Shown: piece by piece, positions 26,975 through 36,102 of the stretch
Numbering within the stretch: position 1 is the stretch's first letter
Layout of the letters: the number at the start of each line of letters is the position of its first letter
NCBI RefSeq assembly: GCF_001312865.1
Contig: NZ_BBER01000003.1
Location: 211,502-275,501, forward strand
Length of the DNA: 64,000 nt
Direction: 5' to 3'
From: Lacticaseibacillus thailandensis DSM 22698 = JCM 13996
Lineage (GTDB): Bacteria; Bacillota; Bacilli; Lactobacillales; Lactobacillaceae
The notes under the pieces: model-generated
Seen by the model: the letters and a program-made list of their open reading frames with translations, nothing else
Told to the model about the DNA's origin: nothing
The model's database searches: none
Made by a program: the position numbers and the translations under genes

Positions 26975-27119
26975 ACCACCAGCCCCCGCAACGGTGGTCA
27001 GGCTCATTTTTCCGTGCTGGCCAATCAAACGGCAACGCTGTGCAGCCACCTTTCTGAACTCCGGCTTTCCAGGGACCTCCTCCACACCATGGTATTTGGG
27101 TACGAGGAGGCCCCTTTTT
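26975..27119 (+). promoter_or_regulatory. Expression platform of the purine riboswitch
   Basis: Two candidate control hairpins lie after the aptamer. The first is ACCACC (26975-26980) with GGTGGT (26993-26998), followed after eight bases by T5; an upstream GTGG can compete for the same ACCACC arm. The second is GGGACCTCCT (27072-27081) with AGGAGGCCCC (27105-27114), followed by T5. The 3' arm of the second contains the ribosome binding site GAGGAGG (27104-27110), and the TTG start codon lies in its T run, so folding could both end transcription and hide the start. Confidence 0.65.
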
Positions 27120-28155
27120 GCGAACAGTAGCGATGGTACTGACCGGTGCGCGTGTGTTGAATGTGTATACTGGCGAATTTGAACAAACTAACTTGTGGTT
27201 GGATGACGGGCGGGTGGTTTCGCGGTTGCCACACCCTGATATGAAGGCACGGACGACCGTTGACTTAGCGGGTCAGTACGTGGTGCCCGGCATGATTGAC
27301 GCGCACGTGCACATTGAAAGTGCGCTGGTGGCCCCCAGTGAAATCGGCCACATCTTGCTCCAACACGGGGTGACTACCATCGTGGCTGATCCCCACGAGC
27401 TAGCTAATGTAGCCGGTACAGCTGGCATTGAGTACATGATTAAGGATGCCCGGCAAACGCCACTGGATATTCGCTACATGCTACCGTCCTCCGTGCCCTG
27501 CGTACCGTTCGATAATAACGGTGCGACCTTGCACGCTGCCGACTTGGAACCATTGTATAAGTACCCGGAAATCAACGGGTTAGCCGAAGTGATGGACTAT
27601 GGGGCCGTGGCGCGTGATGACGCTGATACCATGGCCAAAGTCCACGACGCGTATGCACATGGGCATCACGCTGATGGGCACGCGGCGGGCCTGACTCCCG
27701 AGCAGTTGGAAGTGATGCGCGCGCACGGCATGGACACGGACCACGAAAGTGCGACCGTGGCCGATGCCTTGGCCCGTGTAGATGCCGGTATGTACGTCTT
27801 TCTGCGTGAGGGCACGGTAGAACGTGATATTGCTAATACGATTGGGGCCGTGACGCCGCGTAATTACGACCGCTTTGCGTTCTGTACTGACGACAAGACG
27901 ATTGGTGACCTGATTGGCGAAGGCTCCATCGACCACAACGTCCGCCTCGCCATCGAGTACGGTTTGCCGGCTGAATTGGCGTACACCATGGCGTCCAACA
28001 ACGCGGCGCGTGCCCACCGGCTGACGGACCGTGGCGCCCTGGTTCCGGGACAGTTAGCTGACTTGGTAGTGGTCGATGACCTGAACAGTGTGAATATTTC
28101 CCGGGTAGTGTATACTGGGCGTAGTAATAAAACTGTCGTGAAGGTGGATGCGTAA
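27118..28155 (+). CDS. ade: Adenine deaminase lacking the C-terminal domain
   Basis: The enzyme converts adenine to hypoxanthine. The 345 residues match the amidohydrolase half of AdeC: metal ligands in DAHVHIES, the VADPHELANVAG motif, HAAGL, DHES and the catalytic Asp in FCTDDK, then NNAARAHRLTDRGALVPGQLADLVVV (cited in part). Full AdeC proteins are about 550-600 residues; the roughly 200-residue C-terminal domain is absent and the frame ends cleanly in TAA overlapping the next ATG. A TTG start at 27118 fits GAGGAGG seven bases upstream; ATG 27133 has no such site. Confidence 0.85.
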   Translation: MRTVAMVLTGARVLNVYTGEFEQTNLWLDDGRVVSRLPHPDMKARTTVDLAGQYVVPGMIDAHVHIESALVAPSEIGHILLQHGVTTIVADPHELANVAGTAGIEYMIKDARQTPLDIRYMLPSSVPCVPFDNNGATLHAADLEPLYKYPEINGLAEVMDYGAVARDDADTMAKVHDAYAHGHHADGHAAGLTPEQLEVMRAHGMDTDHESATVADALARVDAGMYVFLREGTVERDIANTIGAVTPRNYDRFAFCTDDKTIGDLIGEGSIDHNVRLAIEYGLPAELAYTMASNNAARAHRLTDRGALVPGQLADLVVVDDLNSVNISRVVYTGRSNKTVVKVDA

Positions 28156-28932
28156 TGGCCTGGTATTGGTTGGCATTGATTTTAGTGGTGACAGGCATTG
28201 TTGGTGGGTTGATCAGCACCATGGCGGGGATGGCGTCATTAGTGACGTACCCGGTACTACTGTCGTTGGGGTTACCAGCCGTGGGGGCGAACGTAACCAA
28301 CACCGCGGGGATGATTTTTACCGGCGTGGGAGCAGCGCTGTCCTCGCAGAAGGAACTGCGTAGTCATAAGCGGCTGACCCTGAGTGTGACCATCTGGGCG
28401 TTAATTGGGGCAATTATAGGGAGCTTTTTACTGACGGTGGCTCCGGAAAGTACCTTTGAACATATCGTGCATTTCTCATTGCGATGGCCGGGGTGCTGAT
28501 GCTGGTCTCCGGTCGGAAAAAGAGACCGGCCGCAGCACGGCGACAGCCGCGGATGCAGGGACGCTTGGTGACGTTGGCCAAAAATACCGCGATTTTTTTT
28601 GGTGGGCCTTTACATTGGTTATTTTGGTGCATCGGCCGGCATTATTTTGCTGGCAATTTTGTCCGTGACGCTAGACCAAACGTTTACGGTCAGTAACGCC
28701 ATTAAGAATTTCACCACGTTCGTAGCCAACATTTTTTTCAATCGTTATTTACGCGTTGACCACGAAGGTCTACTGGAGCATGGTGTTGCCCTTGGGCGTG
28801 GGGCTATTCATCGGCGGCTATGCGGGCCCGATTGTGGTGCGGCACGTATCCGTGAAGCTGTTGCAACGCGTCATTGCGTTTGGGGCGTTCGGACTGGCGG
28901 CGTACTTTTTCTATGACGCATATTTTAAGTAG
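28155..28932 (+). CDS. TauE/SafE-family membrane permease (three frameshifts)
   Basis: A membrane protein of about 258 residues from the TSUP family, putative sulfite/organosulfonate or other anion exporters. GGLISTMAGMASLVTYPVLLSLGLP (cited in part) and NVTNTAGMIFTGVG form the first half; GLYIGYFGASAGIILLA the repeat in the second. The frame breaks near 28472 (one base missing), at T8 28593-28600 and at T7 28732-28738 (one T extra each). Corrected, it ends LAAYFFYDAYFK at TAG 28930-28932. It is translationally coupled to the adenine deaminase (TAATG), so a role in purine-linked transport is possible but not shown. Confidence 0.8.
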
Positions 28933-28993
28933 AGAGTGGAGCACCCCGGTGAAAAAGCGAGAGCGTCAGCCCGCACCTAAACACGGAGCTATT

Positions 28994-29040
28994 AACAAAC
29001 CCGGTGGGCAACCATTATTTGGTTGCCACCGGGTTTGTTT
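28994..29040. terminator. Bidirectional terminator
   Basis: A stem of about 19 bp (28994-29013 with 29021-29039; core CCCGGTGG / CCACCGGG) flanked by A- and T-rich ends, between convergent genes. Confidence 0.9.
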
Positions 29041-29045
29041 ACGCC

Positions 29046-29576
29046 TTATCTTGGTTGCGGTACCGGTGCTTCCATTAGCCAGTCACGCTGCGGGTCGTTA
29101 CCGACCACGAAGGCGTGCTCGCCGACTTTGTGGAAGTGGTGCTTGGCGTAGAAGGCCTTGGCCGGCTCGTTGTGTTCCCACACGCCCAACGCGATGGTGT
29201 CCTTGTGCAGCTGCTGTGCCATGTGCACAGCGTGGTTAAACAACAGGGTGCCCAAGCCGTGACGCTTGAAGGCGGGCAGAATGTAGATGCGCTCTAATTC
29301 CAACGCATTGGTGGCCTTAACGTCGGAGGTCACCGCGTCGTCAACGTTTAGTTTGAGGTAGCCGGCGGGGGTGCCGTCGACGTTGACAAACCAAAAACTG
29401 GTGCCGGGGGTCATTAACTCGGCAGTTAATTGATCTGGAGAATACGCCGTGTCAAGGAACGCGTGCATGTCATCTGGAGCAGTATTAGCGTTGAAGGTGT
29501 TGGCAAAGGTGGTCCGGGCCATCTGGACCAGGGTGGGAATATCTGCTTTGGTAATACGTGTAATCGTGTTGGTCAT
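29046..29576 (-). CDS. GNAT-family N-acetyltransferase (PaiA-like)
   Basis: A 176-residue acetyltransferase. The acetyl-CoA site is ILPAFKRHGLGTLLFNHAV, preceded by ALELERIY and followed by LGVWEHNEPAKAFYAKHHFHKVGEHAF (cited in part). This pattern is that of the PaiA spermidine/spermine-type GNATs of Firmicutes. It begins 16 bases after the MarR regulator gene on the same strand and is probably controlled by it. ATG 29576 follows AAGGAG. Confidence 0.83.
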   Translation of the reverse strand: MTNTITRITKADIPTLVQMARTTFANTFNANTAPDDMHAFLDTAYSPDQLTAELMTPGTSFWFVNVDGTPAGYLKLNVDDAVTSDVKATNALELERIYILPAFKRHGLGTLLFNHAVHMAQQLHKDTIALGVWEHNEPAKAFYAKHHFHKVGEHAFVVGNDPQRDWLMEAPVPQPR

Positions 29577-29592
29577 TATTTATACTCCTTGT

Positions 29593-30045
29593 TTAGTAAT
29601 TGCGGTGTCCGCCGCTTTTGACGAACTGCCAGTCCGCCGCGACGTTGGCGCTCATCTGGTTGAGTAACCGCTCAAGCTGGGCAATTTCCGTGCTATTCAT
29701 CCCCCGCAACGCGGTTTGCAGCGAATACTCATTTTCGCGGTGGATCAAGTCTGCTGCCGCAGTACCAGCGGGGGTCAGAAACAGTTGACTGGCCTTGGCG
29801 TTGTGCGGGTCTGGGCGTTTGGTGACGAGGCACTGATCACATAACTTACCCACGCTGCGCGCAACCGTCGCCCGGTCGATTTTCAGTTGGTCGACCAACT
29901 GCTCCTGAATAATACCGGGGTGCTCGGCGATGCGGGCTACGTAGAGGTATTGTCCCCGGGTCAGGTTGAGGGTGCGAAATTCGATGTTGGCAATGCTGTC
30001 GAGCGCGCGGGCGATGATGCCAATCGCGCGTAATGCGTTTTCCAC
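29593..30045 (-). CDS. MarR-family transcriptional regulator
   Basis: A 150-residue winged-helix repressor. The helix-turn-helix is EQLVDQLKIDRATVARSVGKL, followed by the wing KRPDPHNAKASQLFLTPAG. The GTG at 30045 is the likely start because AAGGAAG lies about eight bases upstream; the longer open frame enters the promoter. First gene of a two-gene operon with a GNAT. A 20-bp palindrome upstream is a probable autoregulatory operator. Confidence 0.86.
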   Translation of the reverse strand: MENALRAIGIIARALDSIANIEFRTLNLTRGQYLYVARIAEHPGIIQEQLVDQLKIDRATVARSVGKLCDQCLVTKRPDPHNAKASQLFLTPAGTAAADLIHRENEYSLQTALRGMNSTEIAQLERLLNQMSANVAADWQFVKSGGHRNY

Positions 30046-30081
30046 GTTGTCACTTCCTTTTGATTCATAATTATACACATG

Positions 30082-30101
30082 CGTATTGCAAATGCAATAC
30101 G
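30082..30101. promoter_or_regulatory. Palindromic operator upstream of the MarR gene
   Basis: CGTATTGCA and TGCAATACG, nine-base perfect arms separated by two bases, lie 37 bases upstream of the GTG start. Size and symmetry fit a MarR-dimer site. Confidence 0.7.
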
Positions 30102-30268
30102 TTGGCGGACAATACGGTCGCATATCGGTGTATTCTCGTAGGTTTAGCACAGAAATATAATCACATTTACCGATTCTTAGCACACGGACGGCTAAAAATG
30201 CGTGATAATATTAATAGTAAGTGGTTAGTAGCTTTTATTTCAGTTGGTAGTTGATGGGAGTGATCATC

Positions 30269-30757
30269 ATGGCAACAAGTGTGTATGATTTTACGGTGAA
30301 AGAAATTGGCGGCGGGTCGATTCCGCTGCGGTTGTACAAGGGCCAGGTGTTGATTGTGGTGAACACTGCTAGTAAGTGCGGGTTGGCCCCCCAATTGGAA
30401 CAACTTGAACGGTTGTACCAGGATTACCATGACCAGGGGTTAGCCATTATTGGTATGCCGTCGGACCAGTTTCACCAGGAACTGGCGGATGATCACGACG
30501 CGGCGGAGTACTGCCAGATGCACTACGGCGTTACTTTTCCCATCACCCAGCGGATTGCGGTGAACGGTAAGCAGACCGCACCGCTGTTTAAGTACCTCAA
30601 GGATGTATCCAAGGCGGGGATGATCAAGTGGAACTACACCAAGTTCCTGGTTGGGCGTGATGGCCAGCTGATTCATCGCTACGGGCCACTCACCCAGCCT
30701 AACGCCATGGAAAATGCCATTAAGCAGGCGCTCGCGGCACCTACCGTTATGGCTTAA
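30269..30757 (+). CDS. Glutathione peroxidase family (thiol peroxidase)
   Basis: A 162-residue Cys-type glutathione peroxidase that reduces hydroperoxides, in bacteria usually with thioredoxin as donor. The peroxidatic Cys is in NTASKCGLAPQ, the GMPSDQF motif replaces the usual GFPCNQF, and KWNYTKFLVGRDG holds the conserved Trp and Asn. The second Cys in the usual GFPCNQF position is Ser here. ATG 30269 follows GGGAGTG. It diverges from the MarR-GNAT operon and is closed by a terminator. Confidence 0.88.
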   Translation: MATSVYDFTVKEIGGGSIPLRLYKGQVLIVVNTASKCGLAPQLEQLERLYQDYHDQGLAIIGMPSDQFHQELADDHDAAEYCQMHYGVTFPITQRIAVNGKQTAPLFKYLKDVSKAGMIKWNYTKFLVGRDGQLIHRYGPLTQPNAMENAIKQALAAPTVMA

Positions 30758-30781
30758 CCAACAGAATAACTAGAGAACGCA

Positions 30782-30818
30782 AAGACGCCACCGCATACGC
30801 TGCGGTGGCGTCTTTTTG
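30782..30818. terminator. Terminator between convergent genes
   Basis: AGACGCCACCGCA (30783-30795) and TGCGGTGGCGTCT (30801-30813) with a five-base loop and T run. Confidence 0.9.
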
Positions 30819-30874
30819 ACGTGTGGCTAGTAGTAACGTTAACCACCCAATTAGTTTGTGCTGACAATTGCGAA

Positions 30875-33208
30875 CTATTCGGACCGTAGCGCGACGGCGG
30901 CATCCTTCTTAGCCGCCATCCGGGCAGGTACGTGGCCCCCGAGGATGGTCAGGATGGTGCTGATAATCACCAGGTTAACGGCGTGTACAGGGTTCAGCAC
31001 GGCCACGTGGGCTAGGCTAGTGACGTTGTATAACACGCTGTTGATGGGGAACGTCAGTAGCCAGGCAACAAGGATACCGAACAGGCCGGCACCAAAACCG
31101 AGGATGAAGGTTTCGGCATCAAAGACGCGGGTAATATCCTTCTTCCGGGCCCCCAAGGCTTTGAGCACACCGATTTCCTTGGTCCGTTCGAGCACGCTAG
31201 TGTAGGTGATGATGGCAATCATAATCATCGAGGTCACCAGCGAAATACCGGCAAAGGCGACCAGCACGTACGTGATGGCGTCCATCAACCCACCGGTCAT
31301 GTCAGAGACGGTCCCAGCCAGGTCGGTGTAGATGACCCGGTCAGCTTTGCTCTTACCGTGGTTGTACTTATCAAGGTAGCTGAGGACCTTATCTTTCAGC
31401 TTGAACGTGGTGGGGTAGATCTGGATGTTAGTTGGCGTCTGGGATCCGCCCAAAGTGGTGAGGACCGTTGAGCGCGTCGAGGCGTCCATGCTTTGGCTGG
31501 TGATCACGTTAGTGGCGCTAGCCTTTTGTGCCTGCACGATGTTGGAGTTACTGTTGGCATCCAGGACGTCCTTGGTTAGCGCGGAACTATAGGCCACGCC
31601 GCTGGATAGCAGCCCGTCGGAGTTCTTGGACTTCACGCGGACAATTCCGGTCACGCGCAGGGTCTTAGTGTTAGCCGCGTTGGCCATGGTCGAGTAGTCC
31701 TTACCTGGCATGAAGGTGCCCGTTGGCAGTTTGGTGTAGTAATCGTTGTTGGCAACCAACTTGATGGTGGTGCGACCAGGCTTTGGAAGTTGTACTTCTG
31801 GCCCTCCTTAACGTCAAAGCCAAGGTTCTTCATGGCGTTGATGTTCAAGGAGTTGTCCTTGTTGACGACCAGCACAATGTCGGTCGCCTTTGTTGGGTAC
31901 CGACCCGCAATGACTTTGTAGTAAGTCTTCAGGAAACTCTGGTGGCCGCTCCGGTCGATGGGGTAAACGGAGCCGCCCACGCCGGTACTGGAAGCCATCA
32001 AAGCCGCGGTGTCCACGCTACTGCTGTTATCAGGGTTGCTGGTGGAGAAGGTCACCGTCCGGTACTGGCCGTTGACTTTCCGCAATAGGTTCATCCCCGT
32101 GCCGTAAGTAATCGCAATGTTCTTGGCGTCGGCTTTGGGCATCCGCTTGACGTAATTAATGTACTTTTGCGTCAGTTTGTTCACGTGTTGTGCCTTATCG
32201 GCGTCACTCTTTTCCGCAGTCACGGTCTTGGTGTGAGCGAAGGTTTTGGTTTTAGTCCCGGTCATCATTGAGTTGGTATCGGTTCCTACCTGCGAGATGG
32301 TGACCGGCATGGAGGCCATGGCCTCACTTTGGGTTTTGGTGATTTGCTTCTGGAAACCATTGGATAGGGCCAAAACGACGGCGATCCCAATGATGCCAAT
32401 ACTGGATGCAAAGACGGTCAGGAACGTCCGTCCCTTTTTGGTGCGAATGTTGTCAAAGGAGAGCTTGAGGGCCGTCCAGTAACTCATCTTGGTCCGCTTG
32501 AGCTGGAACTGCTCAGCTTTGGCACCTTCAATGTGGGGGTGGGAGTCGTGCTGAATCTGGCCGTCAGCAAACTCGATAATACGGTCGGCGTACTTGTGGG
32601 CCAGGTCCGGATTGTGGGTGACCATGATGACCAGACGTTCCTTGGAAAGGTCACGAATCAGTTGCATGATCTCGTCGCTAGTCTCGGAATCCAAGGCACC
32701 AGTCGGTTCATCGGCCAACAGGATCTCGGGGTCGTTAGCAATGGCCCGCGCGATCGCGACCCGCTGCATTTGGCCTCCAGATAGCTGGGATGGCTGTTTG
32801 TGCATGTGGTCCTTGAGCCCCACGCGGATGAGTGCGTCGGTCGCGCGCTGTTCCTTCTCTTTGGCGGGCACGCCGGACAGGGTCATACCCATCTCGACGT
32901 TCTCCATGATGCTCAGGTGGCTGATCAGGTTGTAGGACTGGAAGATAAAGCCGACCGAGTTGTTACGGTAGGCGTCCCAGTCGCTATCCTTAAAGTCCTT
33001 AGTCGACCGGCCCTTGATCAGTAGGTCCCCAGAATCATAGCGGTCCAAGCCACCGATGATATTGAGCATGGTGGTCTTCCCGGAACCACTGGGCCCCAGA
33101 ATGGCGACAAATTCCTGTTTACGGAAGGCCACGGACACGTCATCCTGGGCCTTGGTAATGGTATCGCCCACCTGGTAGTATTTTTTTGATGTGTTTCAGT
33201 TCAAGCAC
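30875..33208 (-). CDS. MacB-like ABC transporter, fused ATPase and permease (two frameshifts)
   Basis: A fusion of an N-terminal ATPase (Walker [10 protein letters not shown], signature [14 protein letters not shown], Walker [13 protein letters not shown]) with an FtsX-type permease: a first helix ([22 protein letters not shown]), a large extracellular domain of about 300 residues, and three C-terminal helices with [16 protein letters not shown]. Such proteins export or resist peptides. One A is extra in the run 33181-33187 (minus strand A7) and one base seems missing near 31770. Corrected, the N-terminus reads [15 protein letters not shown] from a GTG at 33208 with AAGGAG upstream. About 778 codons. 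Confidence 0.85.
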
Positions 33209-33274
33209 GGGTGGTAACTCCTTCCCATTGAGTGGTAGTAGTGAGGCTGATGCAGGCTAATTATAAACTGTCTA

Positions 33275-33604
33275 CTAATGAAACCAAATGTGGCTAAACA
33301 AGGCGCTCAAGCCAGCCGCACGCCCGTATTGTTCGCTGAGCGTGGGTTCGCGGTACGTTGCATCATAGAGAGCAGATAATTCATCGGGCATGGTCAGGCC
33401 ACTCACGGTGTAGTTGAGCACTGTCCGCACAAGGTGAGGAGCCACACGCTCTACCGGGGTGTGGTGCTGGAGCTGCCGGAGGGCACTGTTGAGTTCAAAG
33501 GTGAGTGGCTGCTGTGACTGTACATAGGGGGTCGCCAAAGTTTTCTGGATAATGGCGGCCAGTTCGTTGCTTGTTGGGTACGCCTGTTGCTTAGCGGTGG
33601 TCAT
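33275..33604 (-). CDS. Small helical protein, possibly bacteriocin immunity-like
   Basis: A 109-residue protein without signal peptide or transmembrane segments, mostly predicted helical by eye. The pattern ALRQLQ, a middle helix with LVRTVLNYTVSG, then MPDELSALYDATY resembles the enterocin-A-type immunity family of lactobacilli, but I cannot confirm homology. ATG 33604 is chosen because GGAGGT lies seven bases upstream. It lies beside a peptide-exporter-like ABC gene and an XRE regulator, which would fit a self-protection or resistance role. No bacteriocin structural gene is visible. Confidence 0.4.
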   Translation of the reverse strand: MTTAKQQAYPTSNELAAIIQKTLATPYVQSQQPLTFELNSALRQLQHHTPVERVAPHLVRTVLNYTVSGLTMPDELSALYDATYREPTLSEQYGRAAGLSALFSHIWFH

Positions 33605-33642
33605 GTGCAATACCTCCATGGGGATGCGTTTAAATTAGTTTA

Positions 33643-33728
33643 CCGCCAGTCTGGCAGTTGGCGGGGTGCGCGTCAAGAGACACGACAATATTTCCCGGGA
33701 AATATTGACCGCCAAGATTATTGGCGGT
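33643..33728. promoter_or_regulatory. Cluster of three inverted repeats in a divergent promoter region
   Basis: In order: CCGCCA-10-TGGCGG (33643-33664), a perfect 22-bp palindrome centred on CCCGGG (33686-33707), and ACCGCCAA-5-TTGGCGGT (33708-33728). The first and third share the CCGCCA/TGGCGG half-sites. They lie between the divergent immunity-like and XRE genes. Confidence 0.7.
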
Positions 33729-33817
33729 GCGAATATGGCCATTGCGATGGTCGCTATGGTTCTTTGCTAGTACAATAACAAGGATGGCGGTACCTTGAGG
33801 ATGTGGGAGGCAGCAGG

Positions 33818-34444
33818 ATGCAAATTGGCATTAGGTTAGCGACGGCGCGGAAGGCCAACGCGTTAACGCAACAGCAGGTAGCAGATCAACTTCATTTAAC
33901 CCGGCAGACGGTCTCGAACTGGGAAAATGAGCGTAGCTATCCAGATGTGGCCAGCCTGATCGATTTGAGCAATTTGTATGGCCTATCCCTCGATATCTTA
34001 CTCAAGGAGGATAATAAAATGACAGAGAAAGTACGTTCCGATGCAATGGCACTCAAGCAGGCACGGGCAATGTTTTGGGCATCATGGGTCATCGACGTGG
34101 CACTGGCGGTGTTGCTCATCTTGTCTGCCTTTAACACTGCTGGTTTTGAATTAGGCAGCGGGGCAACAGCGCTCACCATCTGCGTGTTGCTGGCCAACTT
34201 TGGCGTTTTGTTCCCGGCACGCAAAAATTTCCGGCGGCTGCAGGGGCATGACGAGCAAACGCAACGACACGATCAGCTCATGTACCTATTACGCATAGGT
34301 GTGGTCGGCGCCATTGTGGTGGTGCTGCTGGGCCTGGTACTGTTGAAGCATATGAGCCCGATGATGATGGTGGGCGCCGCCGTTGGCGTGACGGTAGGTT
34401 TGATTGTCGCCGTGATTGTTGGCCGCCGGACGTGGCTGCGGTAG
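33818..34444 (+). CDS. XRE-family regulator with membrane-spanning C-terminus
   Basis: A 208-residue protein. Residues 1-60 are an XRE helix-turn-helix (LTQQQVADQLHLTRQTVSNWENE, cited in part; PDVASLIDLSNLYGLSLDILL). After a charged linker come three or four hydrophobic segments (about residues 85-105, 115-130, 155-175, 180-200). Such membrane-bound regulators in lactobacilli often sense envelope stress or peptides. GGGAGG nine bases before ATG 33818 sets the start. It may bind the palindromes just upstream. Confidence 0.78.
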   Translation: MQIGIRLATARKANALTQQQVADQLHLTRQTVSNWENERSYPDVASLIDLSNLYGLSLDILLKEDNKMTEKVRSDAMALKQARAMFWASWVIDVALAVLLILSAFNTAGFELGSGATALTICVLLANFGVLFPARKNFRRLQGHDEQTQRHDQLMYLLRIGVVGAIVVVLLGLVLLKHMSPMMMVGAAVGVTVGLIVAVIVGRRTWLR

Positions 34445-34626
34445 TGAGTTGCTAGTTGGCGGTTTCGCCCTGGCAACGGTCATTATGGGGTTGTTCACCA
34501 AACTATAGTAGTCCCGGCCACTCACCGGTACACCTGCACGGTTTGGCAGCGCACTTACCTGGTTCGTTGACTTTACAACTTCTTACCAAAAGTGCATAAT
34601 GACTTTTATCAGTGTAACAACGAGGA

Positions 34627-34656
34627 GGGGCTGACACCCAAGTGTCGGCCCCTTTA
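34627..34656 (+). terminator. Terminator hairpin upstream of the MFS gene
   Basis: GGGGCTGACAC (34627-34637) pairs with GTGTCGGCCCC (34642-34652), followed by TTTAATT. It ends the XRE transcript or acts in the leader of the MFS gene, which starts 30 bases later. Confidence 0.75.
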
Positions 34657-34685
34657 ATTAGAAGTTTAGTGAGGGGTGAGTCGTA

Positions 34686-35910
34686 ATGGACGACGAAACA
34701 CGCGCCAAGGGGCCGTGGAAGAAGAATTTATACATTCTGTGGGTTTGTACCTTTGTGGCTGGGCTGGCCTTTAGTGAAATTATGCCCTTTATGTCACTGT
34801 ACGTGGCCAGCATGGGGCACTACACCAAATCACAGGTGACCTTCTATAGTGGGCTAGTCTACGCGATTACCTTCCTGATCACTGCCATTGCCTCCCCCAT
34901 CTGGGGTGCTTGGCTGACCGCAAAGGGCGCAAGATCATGTTGCTCCGTGCTGGTTTAGGGACAGCGCTGTCGATGTTCCTGATGGGCCTGACCACCTCGG
35001 TTTGGCAACTGTTTGCTTGCCGGGCCCTCCAAGGCATCTTTGCCGGCTTCATTTCCAACTCGCAAGCCCTGGTGGCTTCGCAGACGCCGCGGAACCAAAG
35101 TGGCCGGGCGCTAGGCACCCTGGTGACAGGGTCCACGAGTGGCATGCTGCTGGGACCATCGTGGGTGGGATTCTGGCTGACATCTTCTCGATTCGGAGTA
35201 CGTTCTTCATTACGGCGGCCTTGCTACTCATCACCACGATTATCGCCGGTGTGTTCGTGAAGGAATTCTTCGTGCCGGTGGAGCACCCGAAGCGCGCCAA
35301 AGGGGAGAAGCGGAACTTCCTCGCCGGGTTCCCCAACCCCAAGTTAACCATCATCCTGTTATGTTCGACGATGATCGTGCAGTTGGGGAACGCGTCCATT
35401 TCACCAATCCTGAGTTTGTACGTGCGTGAGTTGATGCATTACCGGGGGCCGATCACCGTCGTGGCCGGAATCATTGCCGCGCTGCCGGGGCTGTCCAACA
35501 TTATCGCCGCCCCACGGTTGGGGCGGTATGGTGACCACCACGGGACCGGGAAGGTACTGACGGCTGGCTACCTCTTTGCCGTGATCATGTACTTCCCGCA
35601 AGGCTTTGTCAGCAGCATCGTCCTTCTCGGGGTCTTGCGGCTGATGATCGGGGTGTCGGACGCGGCGTTGTTCCCGTCCATTCAGACCCTGCTCACCAAG
35701 AGTTCACCAATCACCGCCACGTCCGCCATCTTCTCTTGGAACCAATCTTTCCAGGCGTTGGGCAACATGTTTGGTGCGTTCTTGGGTGGGGCGCTGGCCG
35801 GCTTGTTCGACTACAACTCGGTCTTTATCTGCACCGCCTTTATGTTACTGTTCAACTTTATCCTGCTGTGGTTTACCGAACCAAGTTTACGGCGGGGCCA
35901 AGTGGGCTAA
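34686..35910 (+). CDS. MFS multidrug efflux transporter (two frameshifts)
   Basis: A 12-helix major facilitator protein of about 408 residues, close to the MdtG/LmrP drug-proton antiporter group. LYILWVCTFVAGLAFSEIMPFMSLYV (cited in part) is the first helix, LADRKGRKIMLLRAGLG is motif A, SGRALGTLVTGSTSGMLLG is a motif C-like helix. One base seems missing near 34907 and another near 35153; protein homology continues in the next frame each time. Substrate unknown. Confidence 0.82.
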
Positions 35911-36102
35911 GCTAATACGAGCAAAAATTGTGGGGCAACTTCCTAATGGGGTTGCCCATTTTGTTTGGCTCGGTGTTGGTATGACGCGTACCAGTAGCGA
36001 TGATGATGGGCAAATAGGGCTGGCGAAACCTTCTTTGCCAACAAAAACACCTGCCCGACCGTTACTATACGCGGTGCGAGCGGGTGTTTATTTGCTCTGT
36101 GA

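Noticed and set aside
28593..28738. Programmed frameshifting or transcriptional slippage at A/T runs
   Set aside because: The same plus-one pattern occurs in a dozen unrelated genes, including several where both frames are needed for one enzyme, and deletions at non-slippery sites are equally common.
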